In this document: one piece after another, positions 33,788 to 43,269 of the stretch
Layout: every line of letters begins with the position of its first letter
How positions within the stretch are numbered: position 1 is the stretch's first letter
Translations under genes and position numbers: made by a program
The notes under the pieces: generated by a model
The model's database searches: none
The model's input: the letters and a program-made list of their open reading frames with translations, nothing else
What the model was told of the DNA's origin: nothing
DNA from: Massariosphaeria phaeospora
Lineage: Eukaryota; Ascomycota; Dothideomycetes; Pleosporales
Assembly: GCA_011032825.1 (NCBI GenBank)
Contig: JAADJZ010000032.1
Span: 372,001 to 436,000, forward strand
Direction of reading: 5' to 3'
DNA length: 64,000 nucleotides

Positions 33788-34268
33788 GCTGTGAACTGTT
33801 ACCCAAATTGGTAGGATACGACCGATTTTCAGCTCTGTGCGTCGATATCCTTTCGTTTGGATGTTCCTTTGAGGAGAGAAGGACCAAGTTTTGTCGGTTG
33901 TGTATACCCAGAAGAAGGGGGGATGATTTCATAGAGCGAATATATAGCCTCTGCGATAATGGAAAGTAGGGATGCATTGTCCTGCTATATGGCTGCCTAT
34001 GTGTTTGTATACGGCTCAGACATTCTGCGCGTGATAATGTCACCTCTACCGACAACCTACGTCATGAGGCAACTTCCAACACGTCAGAAGCGACCAACAA
34101 GAGTGAAACGGCTTCACTCTGTCTAACAGTGCTTTCACCATAGATGCAAATGCACGAACTTTCCACACTTGACCCAACCTCCGCCTCCACTTACTCTCGG
34201 GACAACACAACACCTTTAACAACCTTCCTAAAGATACCCGAATCTAATAGACACCTAGCCTCGTTACA
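33788..34268. other. divergent intergenic region
   Basis: A 481-bp spacer between a minus-strand and a plus-strand gene. Nothing distinctive is seen. Confidence 0.4.
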
Positions 34269-34484
34269 ATGCAATCCAACAACTCCGCTAGCCCGGATAC
34301 CAGCCTCACGAAGATCAACAAACCGCCCCCAAAGCCTGCAGCCAATTCGGATCGCGCCGTGGACGACCTTGCAGAGCGCTTATCAGAAACAAAAGTCGAC
34401 CACAAGAAAGATGCGGGCATGGATGATCTTGCTGCAGCCTTTGAGAAGAAATTCGAACCGAACAATAATAAAACCAAGGAATAA
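34269..34484 (+). CDS. small hydrophilic hypothetical protein
   Basis: A single exon of 71 residues with ATG context TTACAATGC. The product has a Pro/Ser-rich N-terminus (KINKPPPKPAAN) and two short helices of similar pattern, VDDLAERLSETK and MDDLAAAFEKKFE, each beginning with DDLA. No signal peptide is present. No family is recognised. Internal DDLA repetition and sensible composition support coding. Confidence 0.45.
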   Translation: MQSNNSASPDTSLTKINKPPPKPAANSDRAVDDLAERLSETKVDHKKDAGMDDLAAAFEKKFEPNNNKTKE

Positions 34485-35670
34485 CAGCAATAGCTAGGAA
34501 TGCTGGAATGAAGTCTCCACTAGATACAATGACTACGTCGAGGTATCTGCTGGGTCACAATTCCTAGGTTGAGTTCGGCTATTGTTCCACTGTCGTAAGT
34601 TCATCTAGTTCTGCACGGTAGACTGCTATTGTAGCTCTACATTCATCCAGTCTTCTACTTACCAGTTCAGCAGCCGAGCTATCCTCTCCATCGCCAAGCT
34701 CGTGGCGGCTTCTTGATCCCTCTGTTTTCCGTCTTTGTCGCCGAAGGGTTTGCAACTTTACTCTCTGGGTCTGAGTCGGGTATTTCTTCCAGATCGACGA
34801 TAACATAACCGATTTCTTCGTTAGAGGTGCGCAATTTGGGTGATAATTGGAATATGTCAGATCTATCTTCTCTTACGCCCTTCTCTTGTAATGCCGAACC
34901 TGAACCCAATAGAGAGATTGAAGTGGAATGTAGTCAGGAGCCTTCATCTTTAAAGGACGTTAAGGAGGACAGGCTTGGTTGTGCACATTTGCGCTGTTCA
35001 ATCTCGCCGAGGTCTTCCCTGACTTCAAAGTCATGATCTGGCTGTAGAATTCTTAGATACTAACGGTTTGGAGCCGTAGATGATGTTAGGACAGTGCGCT
35101 TGAGAGTACGCCATGACTTAGTGGACATACGGGGAGGTTATTGTTGGCCGGCATGCGTGAACATACCATGGTGTTTTATGTTAAAATACATTCTAGTAAG
35201 TTTGAGATCCATTTTGTCCATATGTTCCATGATTCATTGCTCATTCACTGCGTCGCTTGTGCGTCGCCTTGGATTGGTATGTTGGATCCACGCGTCCAGA
35301 TGACGTAAGACAGACCTTTCCAGTCAACAATTTTCCAGCTCATCGTCGACTGTTCCAGGGGTGAAGTTCCAAACACGGGTCATTTGCGGCTGTTCGTACC
35401 GGGCTGGCAGTCCACGACCGTACAGACTGCAGAGCGGTAATCGATTATAACGATGATGATGCAGGCGATATTGCTGATGGCAAGATGGCGTTGAGCCTTA
35501 CCCGCTCCATATTAGCGTGCTGACTGATCATGCGTTCACTAGTACAATCAGTCACCTTGAACTTATTTTTACAATCCTACTTTTTGATCTCAAAACTGCC
35601 ACACACTGACTACCATAACCAAATTTCGGCTCAGTGCGATAGCTCACGCTCTTTGTTCACCCAAATTACA
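34485..35670. other. intergenic region with orphan minus-strand coding-like fragments
   Basis: No complete gene. On the minus strand several fragments look coding: one ending SRRLDECRATIAVYRAELDE near 34580-34700, one reading IGYVIVDLEEIPDSDPE near 34760-34840, one reading FEVREDLGEIEQRKCAQ near 34960-35040, and MTRVWNFTPGTVDDELEN near 35340-35400. They lie in different frames, lack one joining start codon and are interrupted by stops. They could be exons of a gene I cannot assemble or a decayed gene. Confidence 0.35.
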
Positions 35671-36603
35671 ATGCCTTGGGGTATCCGATATTACGACTCC
35701 CCACCCCCAGAAGTACAGACACACATTTCGGACATCGTTTCCTGCATCCATTCCAACGAGACTCAAAAAATGAAAGATATTTTTGCACGATGGCACTCGG
35801 ACGACTCCATCCGTGATCCCGAACCCGACGACCTAGAGCTCGCGCTTACCGAAGCCGCACGAGTCAACAACGTATCGGCGGCCAGCGCACTGTTAGACGA
35901 GGGTGCCACGATAAACTCCACGGCAGTCACCAATGCCAGCTCGGAGGAGATGTTCGAAAGCTTTGTAGCGCATGGATGGGATATCAACACACCAGTAGCG
36001 TCAGGGATGCCTGTGCTGCAACAGCATGTAGATAATCTTCCAATGCTCAGATGGTTTCTCTCTCATGGCGCGGTCCCGAACTTTACTTCCGAAACCTCGG
36101 GACTGACGATTCTCGATATCGCGGCTGCGTCGGCATCAATTCACCATGTTTCTATCCTACTAGACCATGGTGCAGACCCACGAAAGAGTTCAGCCCTTCA
36201 AAACGCAGCCGGGGCGATGCGCATTCCAGAACCAACTTCCGAGGACCCCTATCCCAAGTTCATCCCCGCAGAGTCTCAGCCTGAAACCGATAACAACGAT
36301 GACCGAGTTCCTGTACTCAAACTGTTGCTTAAAAAGGGTGCAGAGATCGATGCGATTGAGTACAAACATGCTGGGGAGTCTGTAGTGGCAAATATCACGG
36401 CGCCGGGGCGACGGGGAAGAAAAGGCATGGTCTTGGGAACGGCTTTGCATTGCGCAGTCAAGTTAGGAGCAGTCGGAAGAGTGAGGTTTTTGCTCGAGAA
36501 TGGTGCTGATGCTGAAGCGGTAGACAGTGATGGGAAGACGGTAGTAGAGCTGGCGCTTCAACAGGGTAACCGTAAACGATGTCTCTCGGCACTGAGTGTG
36601 TAG
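35671..36603 (+). CDS. ankyrin-repeat protein
   Basis: A single exon of 310 residues from the ATG at 35671, preceded by CAAATTACA; an in-frame ATG 141 bp upstream gives a less convincing N-terminus. Ankyrin-type units are visible: DLELALTEAARVNNVSAASALLDEGATIN, a degenerate unit, GLTILDIAAASASIHHVSILLDHGADPR, PVLKLLLKKGAEIDA, and GTALHCAVKLGAVGRVRFLLENGADAEAVD. Such proteins mediate protein binding; the partner is unknown. There is no extra enzymatic or NLR domain, signal peptide or membrane span. Confidence 0.8.
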   Translation: MPWGIRYYDSPPPEVQTHISDIVSCIHSNETQKMKDIFARWHSDDSIRDPEPDDLELALTEAARVNNVSAASALLDEGATINSTAVTNASSEEMFESFVAHGWDINTPVASGMPVLQQHVDNLPMLRWFLSHGAVPNFTSETSGLTILDIAAASASIHHVSILLDHGADPRKSSALQNAAGAMRIPEPTSEDPYPKFIPAESQPETDNNDDRVPVLKLLLKKGAEIDAIEYKHAGESVVANITAPGRRGRKGMVLGTALHCAVKLGAVGRVRFLLENGADAEAVDSDGKTVVELALQQGNRKRCLSALSV

Positions 36604-37032
36604 TATAGCAGATGGGCACACTCGTGATTGAGTACAGATATAATCATGAAATTCATAGGCATACAAAAATATGCATTGATGTCAGCCAATTCTTGTTTTG
36701 GCGCATTGTACATATACTATGTGTGGGTATCCAATAAGAGTCCTACATGAAGGAAAGACTCGATGAACCTAGCAGTGACTAAAAGCTGTGAAAAGTATAG
36801 CTCGTGATTTATTCTAACAGTCTGCTTAACGTGCAAGGTCTTGTTATAACCGGGAAGCCTAGACTCAAGTCAAATAGAGAGACGCGAGAAAGCAGAGATA
36901 AACCCATGACTTGGCACCAAGACCCATAATAGCTATTAATCTCATAACTTTGAACCCAAACGTCTATAGTCAAAACCCAAAACCCAACTCTAACAACTGT
37001 CCCTGTATATTCTCCGATTCAAATCTATACAT
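36604..37032. other. convergent intergenic region
   Basis: A 429-bp AT-rich shared 3' flank. No gene is seen. Confidence 0.5.
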
Positions 37033-37914
37033 CTACGGAAGTTGAGCGGCAAAAACCTGAGTCTGTTCGAAAATAAAGCGATGGGTTCGCACTCCCGCCG
37101 TCACATCGTATTGGTACAAGGCCCGCCCACGAGAACTGTCAAGTAGCCGTGGCTGTCTGTTCCGTCGCCTAATTTCATCCTCAGCTTCGTCCACAGGAGT
37201 ATAATCCATCACTATCGGTGGAGTTCCGATAAGAGCGTTCACTTTGGCAACTAGTTGATTGACGAGCGCGGGATAGAGCAAGTTCCCAGCGTCGGCGGGA
37301 GCCATAACGTAGGCTCTAGTGGAGCCTACAGGGAAGTGCGCAGCTTGAGGAGCAAGGGCCGGTCCTTCTACCGTGAAGGGAAATCGTCTTCTGTTGGACC
37401 CATTATCCAAGAAATTGATGACTTGCCCCTGGAAGTCGGCGGTGTTAACGGGATTTTCAGCATCGGAGTTGTCGAAGGCGAGCGTTTCGAAATAGTGGCC
37501 GCCATATACATGCGTATCGGAGACGACCAACAGGAGTGTGCACCCGCAAAGCCCTTCCATGCCAAAGTCGAATGACCTTTCCCCGAGCTCCACGAACCGC
37601 GAGGTCGATCGATCTGTTTTGAACATGATTGTTTTGGTGTTTGGAAGAGCTTTAACCCTCGAGACAACATAGTTGTTGACATTGAGGCCACCAGCTCCGA
37701 GTTGTGCGAGAACACGTTTATTGAGACCATGGCTTTCTCCAGGATCATCATCATGATGGTTCCATAATTTGTTCAGGGAGCGCTCGGTGAGATCTTGAGT
37801 AGGGTTGGAGTTGGATGGGAGCCCACACTTCTTGCGACATCCCGCATCTGCTTGGATTGGAACAAGTAGGCATGCGAGTAGGAGGCCTCCTTTGAGAAAA
37901 GTATCGAAGCGCAT
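37033..37914 (-). CDS. secreted protein with Kex2-type site and GCT...H..E motif
   Basis: A single exon of 293 residues from the ATG at 37914. A signal peptide of about 24 residues (MRFDTFLKGGLLLACLLVPI, then QADA) is followed by a short Cys-containing propeptide-like stretch, a dibasic KR at 66-67 suited to kexin cleavage, and a globular domain. The most distinctive segment is GLCGCTLLLVVSDTHVYGGHYFE (121-143), with Cys125, His140 and Glu143. I recall this kind of motif in uncharacterised fungal secreted proteins. A Cys/His pair is compatible with a hydrolase or deamidase-like active site, but that is inference. It may be an effector or a secreted enzyme. Confidence 0.7.
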   Translation of the reverse strand: MRFDTFLKGGLLLACLLVPIQADAGCRKKCGLPSNSNPTQDLTERSLNKLWNHHDDDPGESHGLNKRVLAQLGAGGLNVNNYVVSRVKALPNTKTIMFKTDRSTSRFVELGERSFDFGMEGLCGCTLLLVVSDTHVYGGHYFETLAFDNSDAENPVNTADFQGQVINFLDNGSNRRRFPFTVEGPALAPQAAHFPVGSTRAYVMAPADAGNLLYPALVNQLVAKVNALIGTPPIVMDYTPVDEAEDEIRRRNRQPRLLDSSRGRALYQYDVTAGVRTHRFIFEQTQVFAAQLP

Positions 37915-38978
37915 GTTGTGGGATAGGAGACTTTGAAGAAACGAAACGGCGAAATGTAGAAAAGATTGTGGGTCGATCTGAGTTTGGTACACTGAAGCGA
38001 ATGATGAGGTAGGATGAAGACGTGACAGCTGTCCAATATAAAGGCAGTGAAGATGAGTGATATTGTAACATGATGAACTGCTGGTAAAAATAAGTATGCT
38101 TGGAAAAAAGTTACATGAAACACCAGATGGAATCAGCAAGATATTGTAAGCTAGCTCCGAATGCACATTATTGTTTGCGTCTGATTATCATTGTTAACGC
38201 CTCGATCTCAAGATAGGAGAATCCAGGCACATGTGATGATTGAGGACCGCGCGCTCAAATGATCTGGATAGTGAAAACGATTGGTCGGGATTGAATGCTG
38301 ACGCTCAAGCACTGCCCAGGTGAAGCCTGTGCAGCCATAGAGTGTTTCAGTTACCCCAGCATAAGATTGTGGGCTAATGTTCTGCTTCTTGGGTAGACGC
38401 ATTCCGTGGTTCTGTGTTAACAATGCCAGCGATTCTTGCTGGTTTGTAACGGCAACACGAGAATAGTGCGCTTAAACACCCTGCGCCTCGGCACATACCC
38501 ACCGTTGCATTCCCGCTTCCCGTCCGGGAAACTAGTGCTAAGTCATGCCGCACACATTTGGATTACCATTCATTTCTTTGTTTGTATGCACCTAAGATAG
38601 CGCGCAAGCTTTCCGGAGTATTTGTTGGGCCATGTCTAGATTCTACAGTGGAAGCTCGCATAGCCCCCTGCTGACCCTTCGGTGGCTGATTCGTTGTAGC
38701 TAACGACATGAGCACAAGCTTGACGCCACACAGGACCATCAGCTTGGTCATGGCTGTGGGAATTTGACGCTATAGGAGACTGTGCTGCAAACATCCTTGA
38801 CGTTGCTAGTTCAGTTGTTCTCCCAGGCACCGTCAGAGAAAATGGTTTCGTAGTTCATAAATTGGAGTGCCCCCGCTGCGACCAAAGACTCCCAACATTC
38901 ACTCACAAATCTTCGACAGTATCTCTTTGACCCTATCCCGTAGCGAACAACGCCCATAGCCCTAATATCGGGTTCAAC
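37915..38978. other. intergenic region between two secreted-protein genes
   Basis: About 1.06 kb between divergent genes. It must contain both promoters. One small minus-strand frame with a signal-like N-terminus is listed separately. Nothing else is supported. Confidence 0.4.
38563..38751 (-). CDS. candidate small secreted peptide
   Basis: A 62-codon minus-strand frame starts at an ATG in good context (ACAGCCATGACC). The first ~20 residues (MTKLMVLCGVKLVLMSLATT) look like a signal peptide and the rest (NQPPKGQQGAMRAS onward) is hydrophilic with no cysteine. There is no homologue I recognise. It may be chance. Confidence 0.25.
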   Translation of the reverse strand: MTKLMVLCGVKLVLMSLATTNQPPKGQQGAMRASTVESRHGPTNTPESLRAILGAYKQRNEW

Positions 38979-40518
38979 ATGAACGCTCTTTTGTTCGCAG
39001 TCCTAGTTGGTGGCACCTTCGCAAACCCCTTCCCCCAAAATCATGATCCTTTGAAAGGCGGAGGAGGCCTTACACCGCCGCCACCGGCTACCAGCGCTTT
39101 TGCTTCCCAAACAGGCGGCGGGGGAGACAGTGATCCTTTGAAAGGCGGAGGAGGCCTCAAACCACCATCGACGGTTACCAGCGCTACTTCTCTACCAGTG
39201 TTTACGCAGACGGTCAAGACGACGCCTACAGGATTCTCTACTGAGTCTATGAAAGGAATCACAGCTAATACTATCCTTCATACGACTGCTCCGGACGGAC
39301 AAGCTACTGATGTGGCTGTTGTACAGAAGGATGATGATGATGACGATAACAATGATGTTGGTATCATCCTTTGGGGAGTCCCGATCGTTATCGGCACTCT
39401 CTTTGATCTGCCTCTTCCGGATATACCAACCTTGTATTTTCCGTGCCTTGTTTGCGTGCCTGCTGTCTTGTCGGGCACTGGAGGCTCTGATCCTGCGGGA
39501 TCGAAAAACCCTACGGATCCGAAAGACTCCACAGACTCAAAAGACCCCAAAGATCCGGAAAACACAAAAGATCCGAAGACGGAAGATTCTAAGCCGACAA
39601 ACAAAGCAGGGGATCCAACTTCTAGGCCCGAGTCGAACCCATCTGCGACAACCGCTCAGCCGAGTGCAACATCTGCACAATCGTCCGCAGGTTCTTCCAG
39701 CTCGTCCAGCTCCTCAAGTGCTCCAGCTTGCTCTAAGAAGTTCAATGATCTGAATGATAAATGGAACACCATGACGGCGGACACTTATTTTCCCCCTACA
39801 GTATCTTCTATGTCATCGTAAGTTTATCTATATCTTCCACTTCCTACAGTTAGTAGCTAATGCACCTAGAATTATTGTCGGACCTACCTCTATCTGCCCC
39901 GGCGGCTTCAAACCCGCATGTACAATAATTGCAGCCGGATGCTGGATCAAAAAGCCCGAACTAGGGAGAGTGCCGGAAATGTCCTGTTCAGGTCAAACAA
40001 ATTCAACGCCACAGCCTACGCCAACGAGCACCAGCTCACCCTCACCTCTGCCTCCGGCTGAGCCCACACGCCCGTCGTCGCTATCTTGCTATGCCGGGAA
40101 AGTCAGCTCACCATTCAGATCTTTCAAGGAGCCGGATATCGTTTCGTCGGTCGAGCAATTCTGTGCTGATGTTGCTGCGTCGTACCCCAATATTGTGGAG
40201 TTCCCGTACCCAATGGTCCGGGACACGTTCCTACAGGAGTCGGACTACGTGGCCGAGCTCCACGCGGTGCACAAGTGCGATGACTCCGACCCAAAGAACG
40301 ATCTATTGAATCAGTGCAAGTTCGCCATGATGGCTATCGTCCAAGACTGTAAGTCCACAGAGACGAATGGAAACAGCAAGCTCGTGACTAATGATACGAT
40401 AGGTGATTCTGGCTCTGGCGAGAAACGAGGTGGCACTGGTGATTGGAAATGCATGTCGTACAAGATCAACGCGCTGGACAAATGGAACGGTAAATTCACG
40501 AGCTTCGATGGCAAGTGA
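38979..40518 (+). CDS. secreted low-complexity protein with Cys-rich C-terminal half
   Basis: Three exons (38979-39817, 39870-40348, 40403-40518) encode 477 residues. A signal peptide (MNALLFAVLVGGTFA) is followed by a duplicated DPLKGGGGL-xPP segment, encoded by a direct repeat of 26 identical bases (39045 and 39132). An Asp run, a hydrophobic stretch (DVGIILWGVPIVIGTLFDLPLP) and a Lys/Asp/Pro/Thr-rich linker with repeated KDP/TDS units come next. After a Ser run, the C-terminal half has spaced cysteines (ICPGGFKPACTIIAAGCWI, SCYAGKV, EQFCADV, HKCDD, NQCKF, WKCMS). The last intron is 54 bp without an in-frame stop but has a GACTAATGA branch site. Function is unknown; a cell-wall or effector-like protein is likely. 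Confidence 0.7.
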
Positions 40519-40853
40519 GATGCCTTGGAGTTCATTGTCACTGTTCAAACGTGTATATATTCGGGAACTTTACCAAACGTTTCCAAGAGTTTTGTTTACC
40601 GGAACAGGGAAATTGGTGAACCAGTCGCCGTGGTTTATTCGCTGACTTAAACTACTTAGACTTGACATGATTATGTAGCTTCTCCTCCTGTTTTGCCACT
40701 ATTATACTTACTGTGTTGACATTGAGAGTTGTAAGCATTCCCTCTGACTGTGCACTCATCCAGTTACATAACTGTGCACCAGGTATTGTTCGCCTCTTTC
40801 CGGGGGATCGTCATCTGAGCCCCTTTCTTCATATCATCCTGAGGAAGCTCGGA
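40519..40853. other. convergent intergenic region
   Basis: A 335-bp shared 3' flank. No gene is seen. Confidence 0.5.
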
Positions 40854-42026
40854 CTATGACTGAAACTTTACGTCGTCTTTCTTTCGCTTGACGTTCTGAG
40901 CTGGACGTTCATGCTGTTTCTCTTGCCTCTTTCGCTTTCGCAGTACTTTCTCCTCCCGCTTCTCTCGCAATATCTGTGCTTCCTTCTCTCGCTTTTCTAC
41001 TGCTCTAGCTTCGATGATGTATTCATAGAGCAGCTCAGGACTCAATGCCATGCCACCTAGAGCCTCTATGAATGCTTCTCGAGATGTTTGATTGGCGATG
41101 GTACGGCGAATCCTAGTAGAGGAGATGCCTTCGACTTTGTCGCCGAGAAAGTTCGCCCCACTGGTCATGCCGATGAAACGTGTGGGCACAAACCGTAGCC
41201 ATTGATGTGGTGGCCCAGTCAGGTGCTGACAGACACGTACTGGCCCTAACCGGCGCAGATTACGTTGAAGACGGAATTCCAAGGCTTTACGACGTTTCAC
41301 AGGGTCTTCTGGTAAGCCTTTGACCTGGTCAGGGACTAGCATCTGAAGCTTCTGCTCCAGCCATTGCGGACTTCCTTCAGTGCCCAGCTGACGGATGAGG
41401 CCCTTGTCGAGCTTCAACATTGTCCAAGGACCATATTCCTTGACAGAGCGGAATCCTGAGGGGTGTTCACCGCGGAAGTTGACTCGGTCGTCATTCCCAG
41501 TGCCCGCAACGAGAACCTCGCCACTATTGGTACCCTGTACATTGACATAGTCGGGGCCAAGCAAGGTAATGAAACGAACATCGAATCCTTCTCGTCCTGC
41601 TTCATATCGTACATCCTCGGTAAACTGTTGAGATTGGTCGATAGGATTGGGAAAGAAGAAATGCCAGCCGCCGTGAAGTCCACTCGCATTCCACAATCGT
41701 TTTCGTTGTGCTTCGGTGAGGACATATGCGGGAACATCGTTATTCGCAATCTTCCTATACTTGTATGCAACAGCGGTATCAGGAAGGGTTACTATCATTG
41801 CAGCGACGATATTGAGGTCGCTACCCGAGCGGAAGAAAGCATGGCAGAGGGCATCCTTGTGACCTTGGTGGGGTGGATTGAAGGAGCCCCGATAGAGGAT
41901 GACGCGATGTGTGTGACCTGCTACGAGAGTAGGAGTGCGAATGTGGCTACTTCGCTGGAAGATCTCTGCATCGGGGTCGCCTAGGGCTCGGCGAATGTAT
42001 AGCTCAAATGGCGCGGTCTTTCTCAT
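40854..42026 (-). CDS. NadD/CoaD-like nucleotidyltransferase
   Basis: A single exon of 390 residues; the start is the ATG at 42026, since upstream in-frame codons are GTG. The nucleotidyltransferase superfamily hallmark is RGSFNPPHQGHKDAL, with the HxGH motif at His53/His56, and the second motif GISSTRIRRTI lies near the C-terminal third. These bind the ATP phosphates. The GSFNPPHxGH form is closer to bacterial NadD-type enzymes than to yeast Nma1/Nma2. A nicotinate/nicotinamide mononucleotide adenylyltransferase-like activity is possible but the substrate is unproven. The C-terminus is a long Lys/Arg/Glu helix with nuclear-localisation-like basic runs (KRKRQEK, KRKKDD). Confidence 0.78.
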   Translation of the reverse strand: MRKTAPFELYIRRALGDPDAEIFQRSSHIRTPTLVAGHTHRVILYRGSFNPPHQGHKDALCHAFFRSGSDLNIVAAMIVTLPDTAVAYKYRKIANNDVPAYVLTEAQRKRLWNASGLHGGWHFFFPNPIDQSQQFTEDVRYEAGREGFDVRFITLLGPDYVNVQGTNSGEVLVAGTGNDDRVNFRGEHPSGFRSVKEYGPWTMLKLDKGLIRQLGTEGSPQWLEQKLQMLVPDQVKGLPEDPVKRRKALEFRLQRNLRRLGPVRVCQHLTGPPHQWLRFVPTRFIGMTSGANFLGDKVEGISSTRIRRTIANQTSREAFIEALGGMALSPELLYEYIIEARAVEKREKEAQILREKREEKVLRKRKRQEKQHERPAQNVKRKKDDVKFQS

Positions 42027-43269
42027 ATTGGTTGGGCTACTGGTTGTCACGCGCGATGCGGGTCGTTAAGTTCTGCTTTGTTGATTGGGAATATATAGAG
42101 GGCACAGGGATTATTTAGTGCCTGTACAACGCGCCCGGTCTAAGTAATTTCACTGGCTTCACCAACAGCTCGCTCGATATGCAAGTTCTGATTCCTTATC
42201 TTCTCTATGCGCTTGCGAATCCATCTCCAACCGTTCGTTACTCGAAGAGTTAATGCGGCTGCGTAGTAAGGTCTCATTCACTCTCCAAACAAAAAAAAGA
42301 AGTAAAGGATGCGACCAAGCTCTAGGGTGATGGTTTTGACCAAGGAATGAAGTAGGTCACGTTCATGTTGGGACAGCACCTGCCAACCTCGTACAGCTTC
42401 ACGTGATATCTCACTCTGCACATCCTAAACTCAAGAATTCGACGCATTTCCTGCGGAATAATTTAGTATGTATCTAAAATCAACCGATGTACTTCGCACG
42501 GAATTACAGCTTCGCGTAGCAGACGTAGGCCTCGGCCCCAGGCCTATACTACAAACGGGTTGTACATACAAAGCACGTCAAAGTCCTTAGTGTCTATGAA
42601 TCATTATGATACTCAGAGTGCGCAAGTCACTGTAAACTCTGGCCTGGCGCATTCCACATCCACAGACGAGTGAATTACGCAAAGCTCTAATTCTCAACAC
42701 AACATTGTTACAAGTCTGCTCGACTGTGAGGGTTTGTGCTGTATTATTAAAAGTCTGCGCGAATGGTCAAGGGATGCCTCATTTGTAGGGTTTGTGCTGC
42801 ATTTCAGTTAAGTATAAATATTTGATTGATCCGCCGAGATTCAAGGCTTGTGTAAATGCGGAATTTATGCTTCAAGTTGTAGGCACTGCACAAAGCACAT
42901 CGAAATCGGAGACGGCTTAATGCCATAACACGTGGAACGTATCAGCCCTGAGATTCTCAAGCCGTAATCAAATGACACTGTCACGATCCCTACTTTGAAG
43001 GTCCACATCTGTCCCATCAATTGAGATGGCCTATTCGTGATTTTGAGCATGTATATCGCGGATCAGCTCGAATATGGGGAGTGAGGTAGTCATATGATGT
43101 GCAGGGCGTATAATAAACCGTACACGGTTGATCTGTGAGAATAGAAAGGGTAGTAAATTGATAGTAGTATATTATCGAGGCTGGGCCTCAGCACCACCTT
43201 CCTGGTAATACCGTTCACTGCACTCAACTCTTCTCGACCCTTAAGTCTTTCCCAACTCGTATCAATCCA
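42027..43269. other. gene-free stretch
   Basis: About 1.24 kb with no supported gene. It has mixed composition, short frames only, and a repeated phrase GGGTTTGTGCTG (about 42729 and 42788). The right end is the 3' flank of the next gene. Confidence 0.5.
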
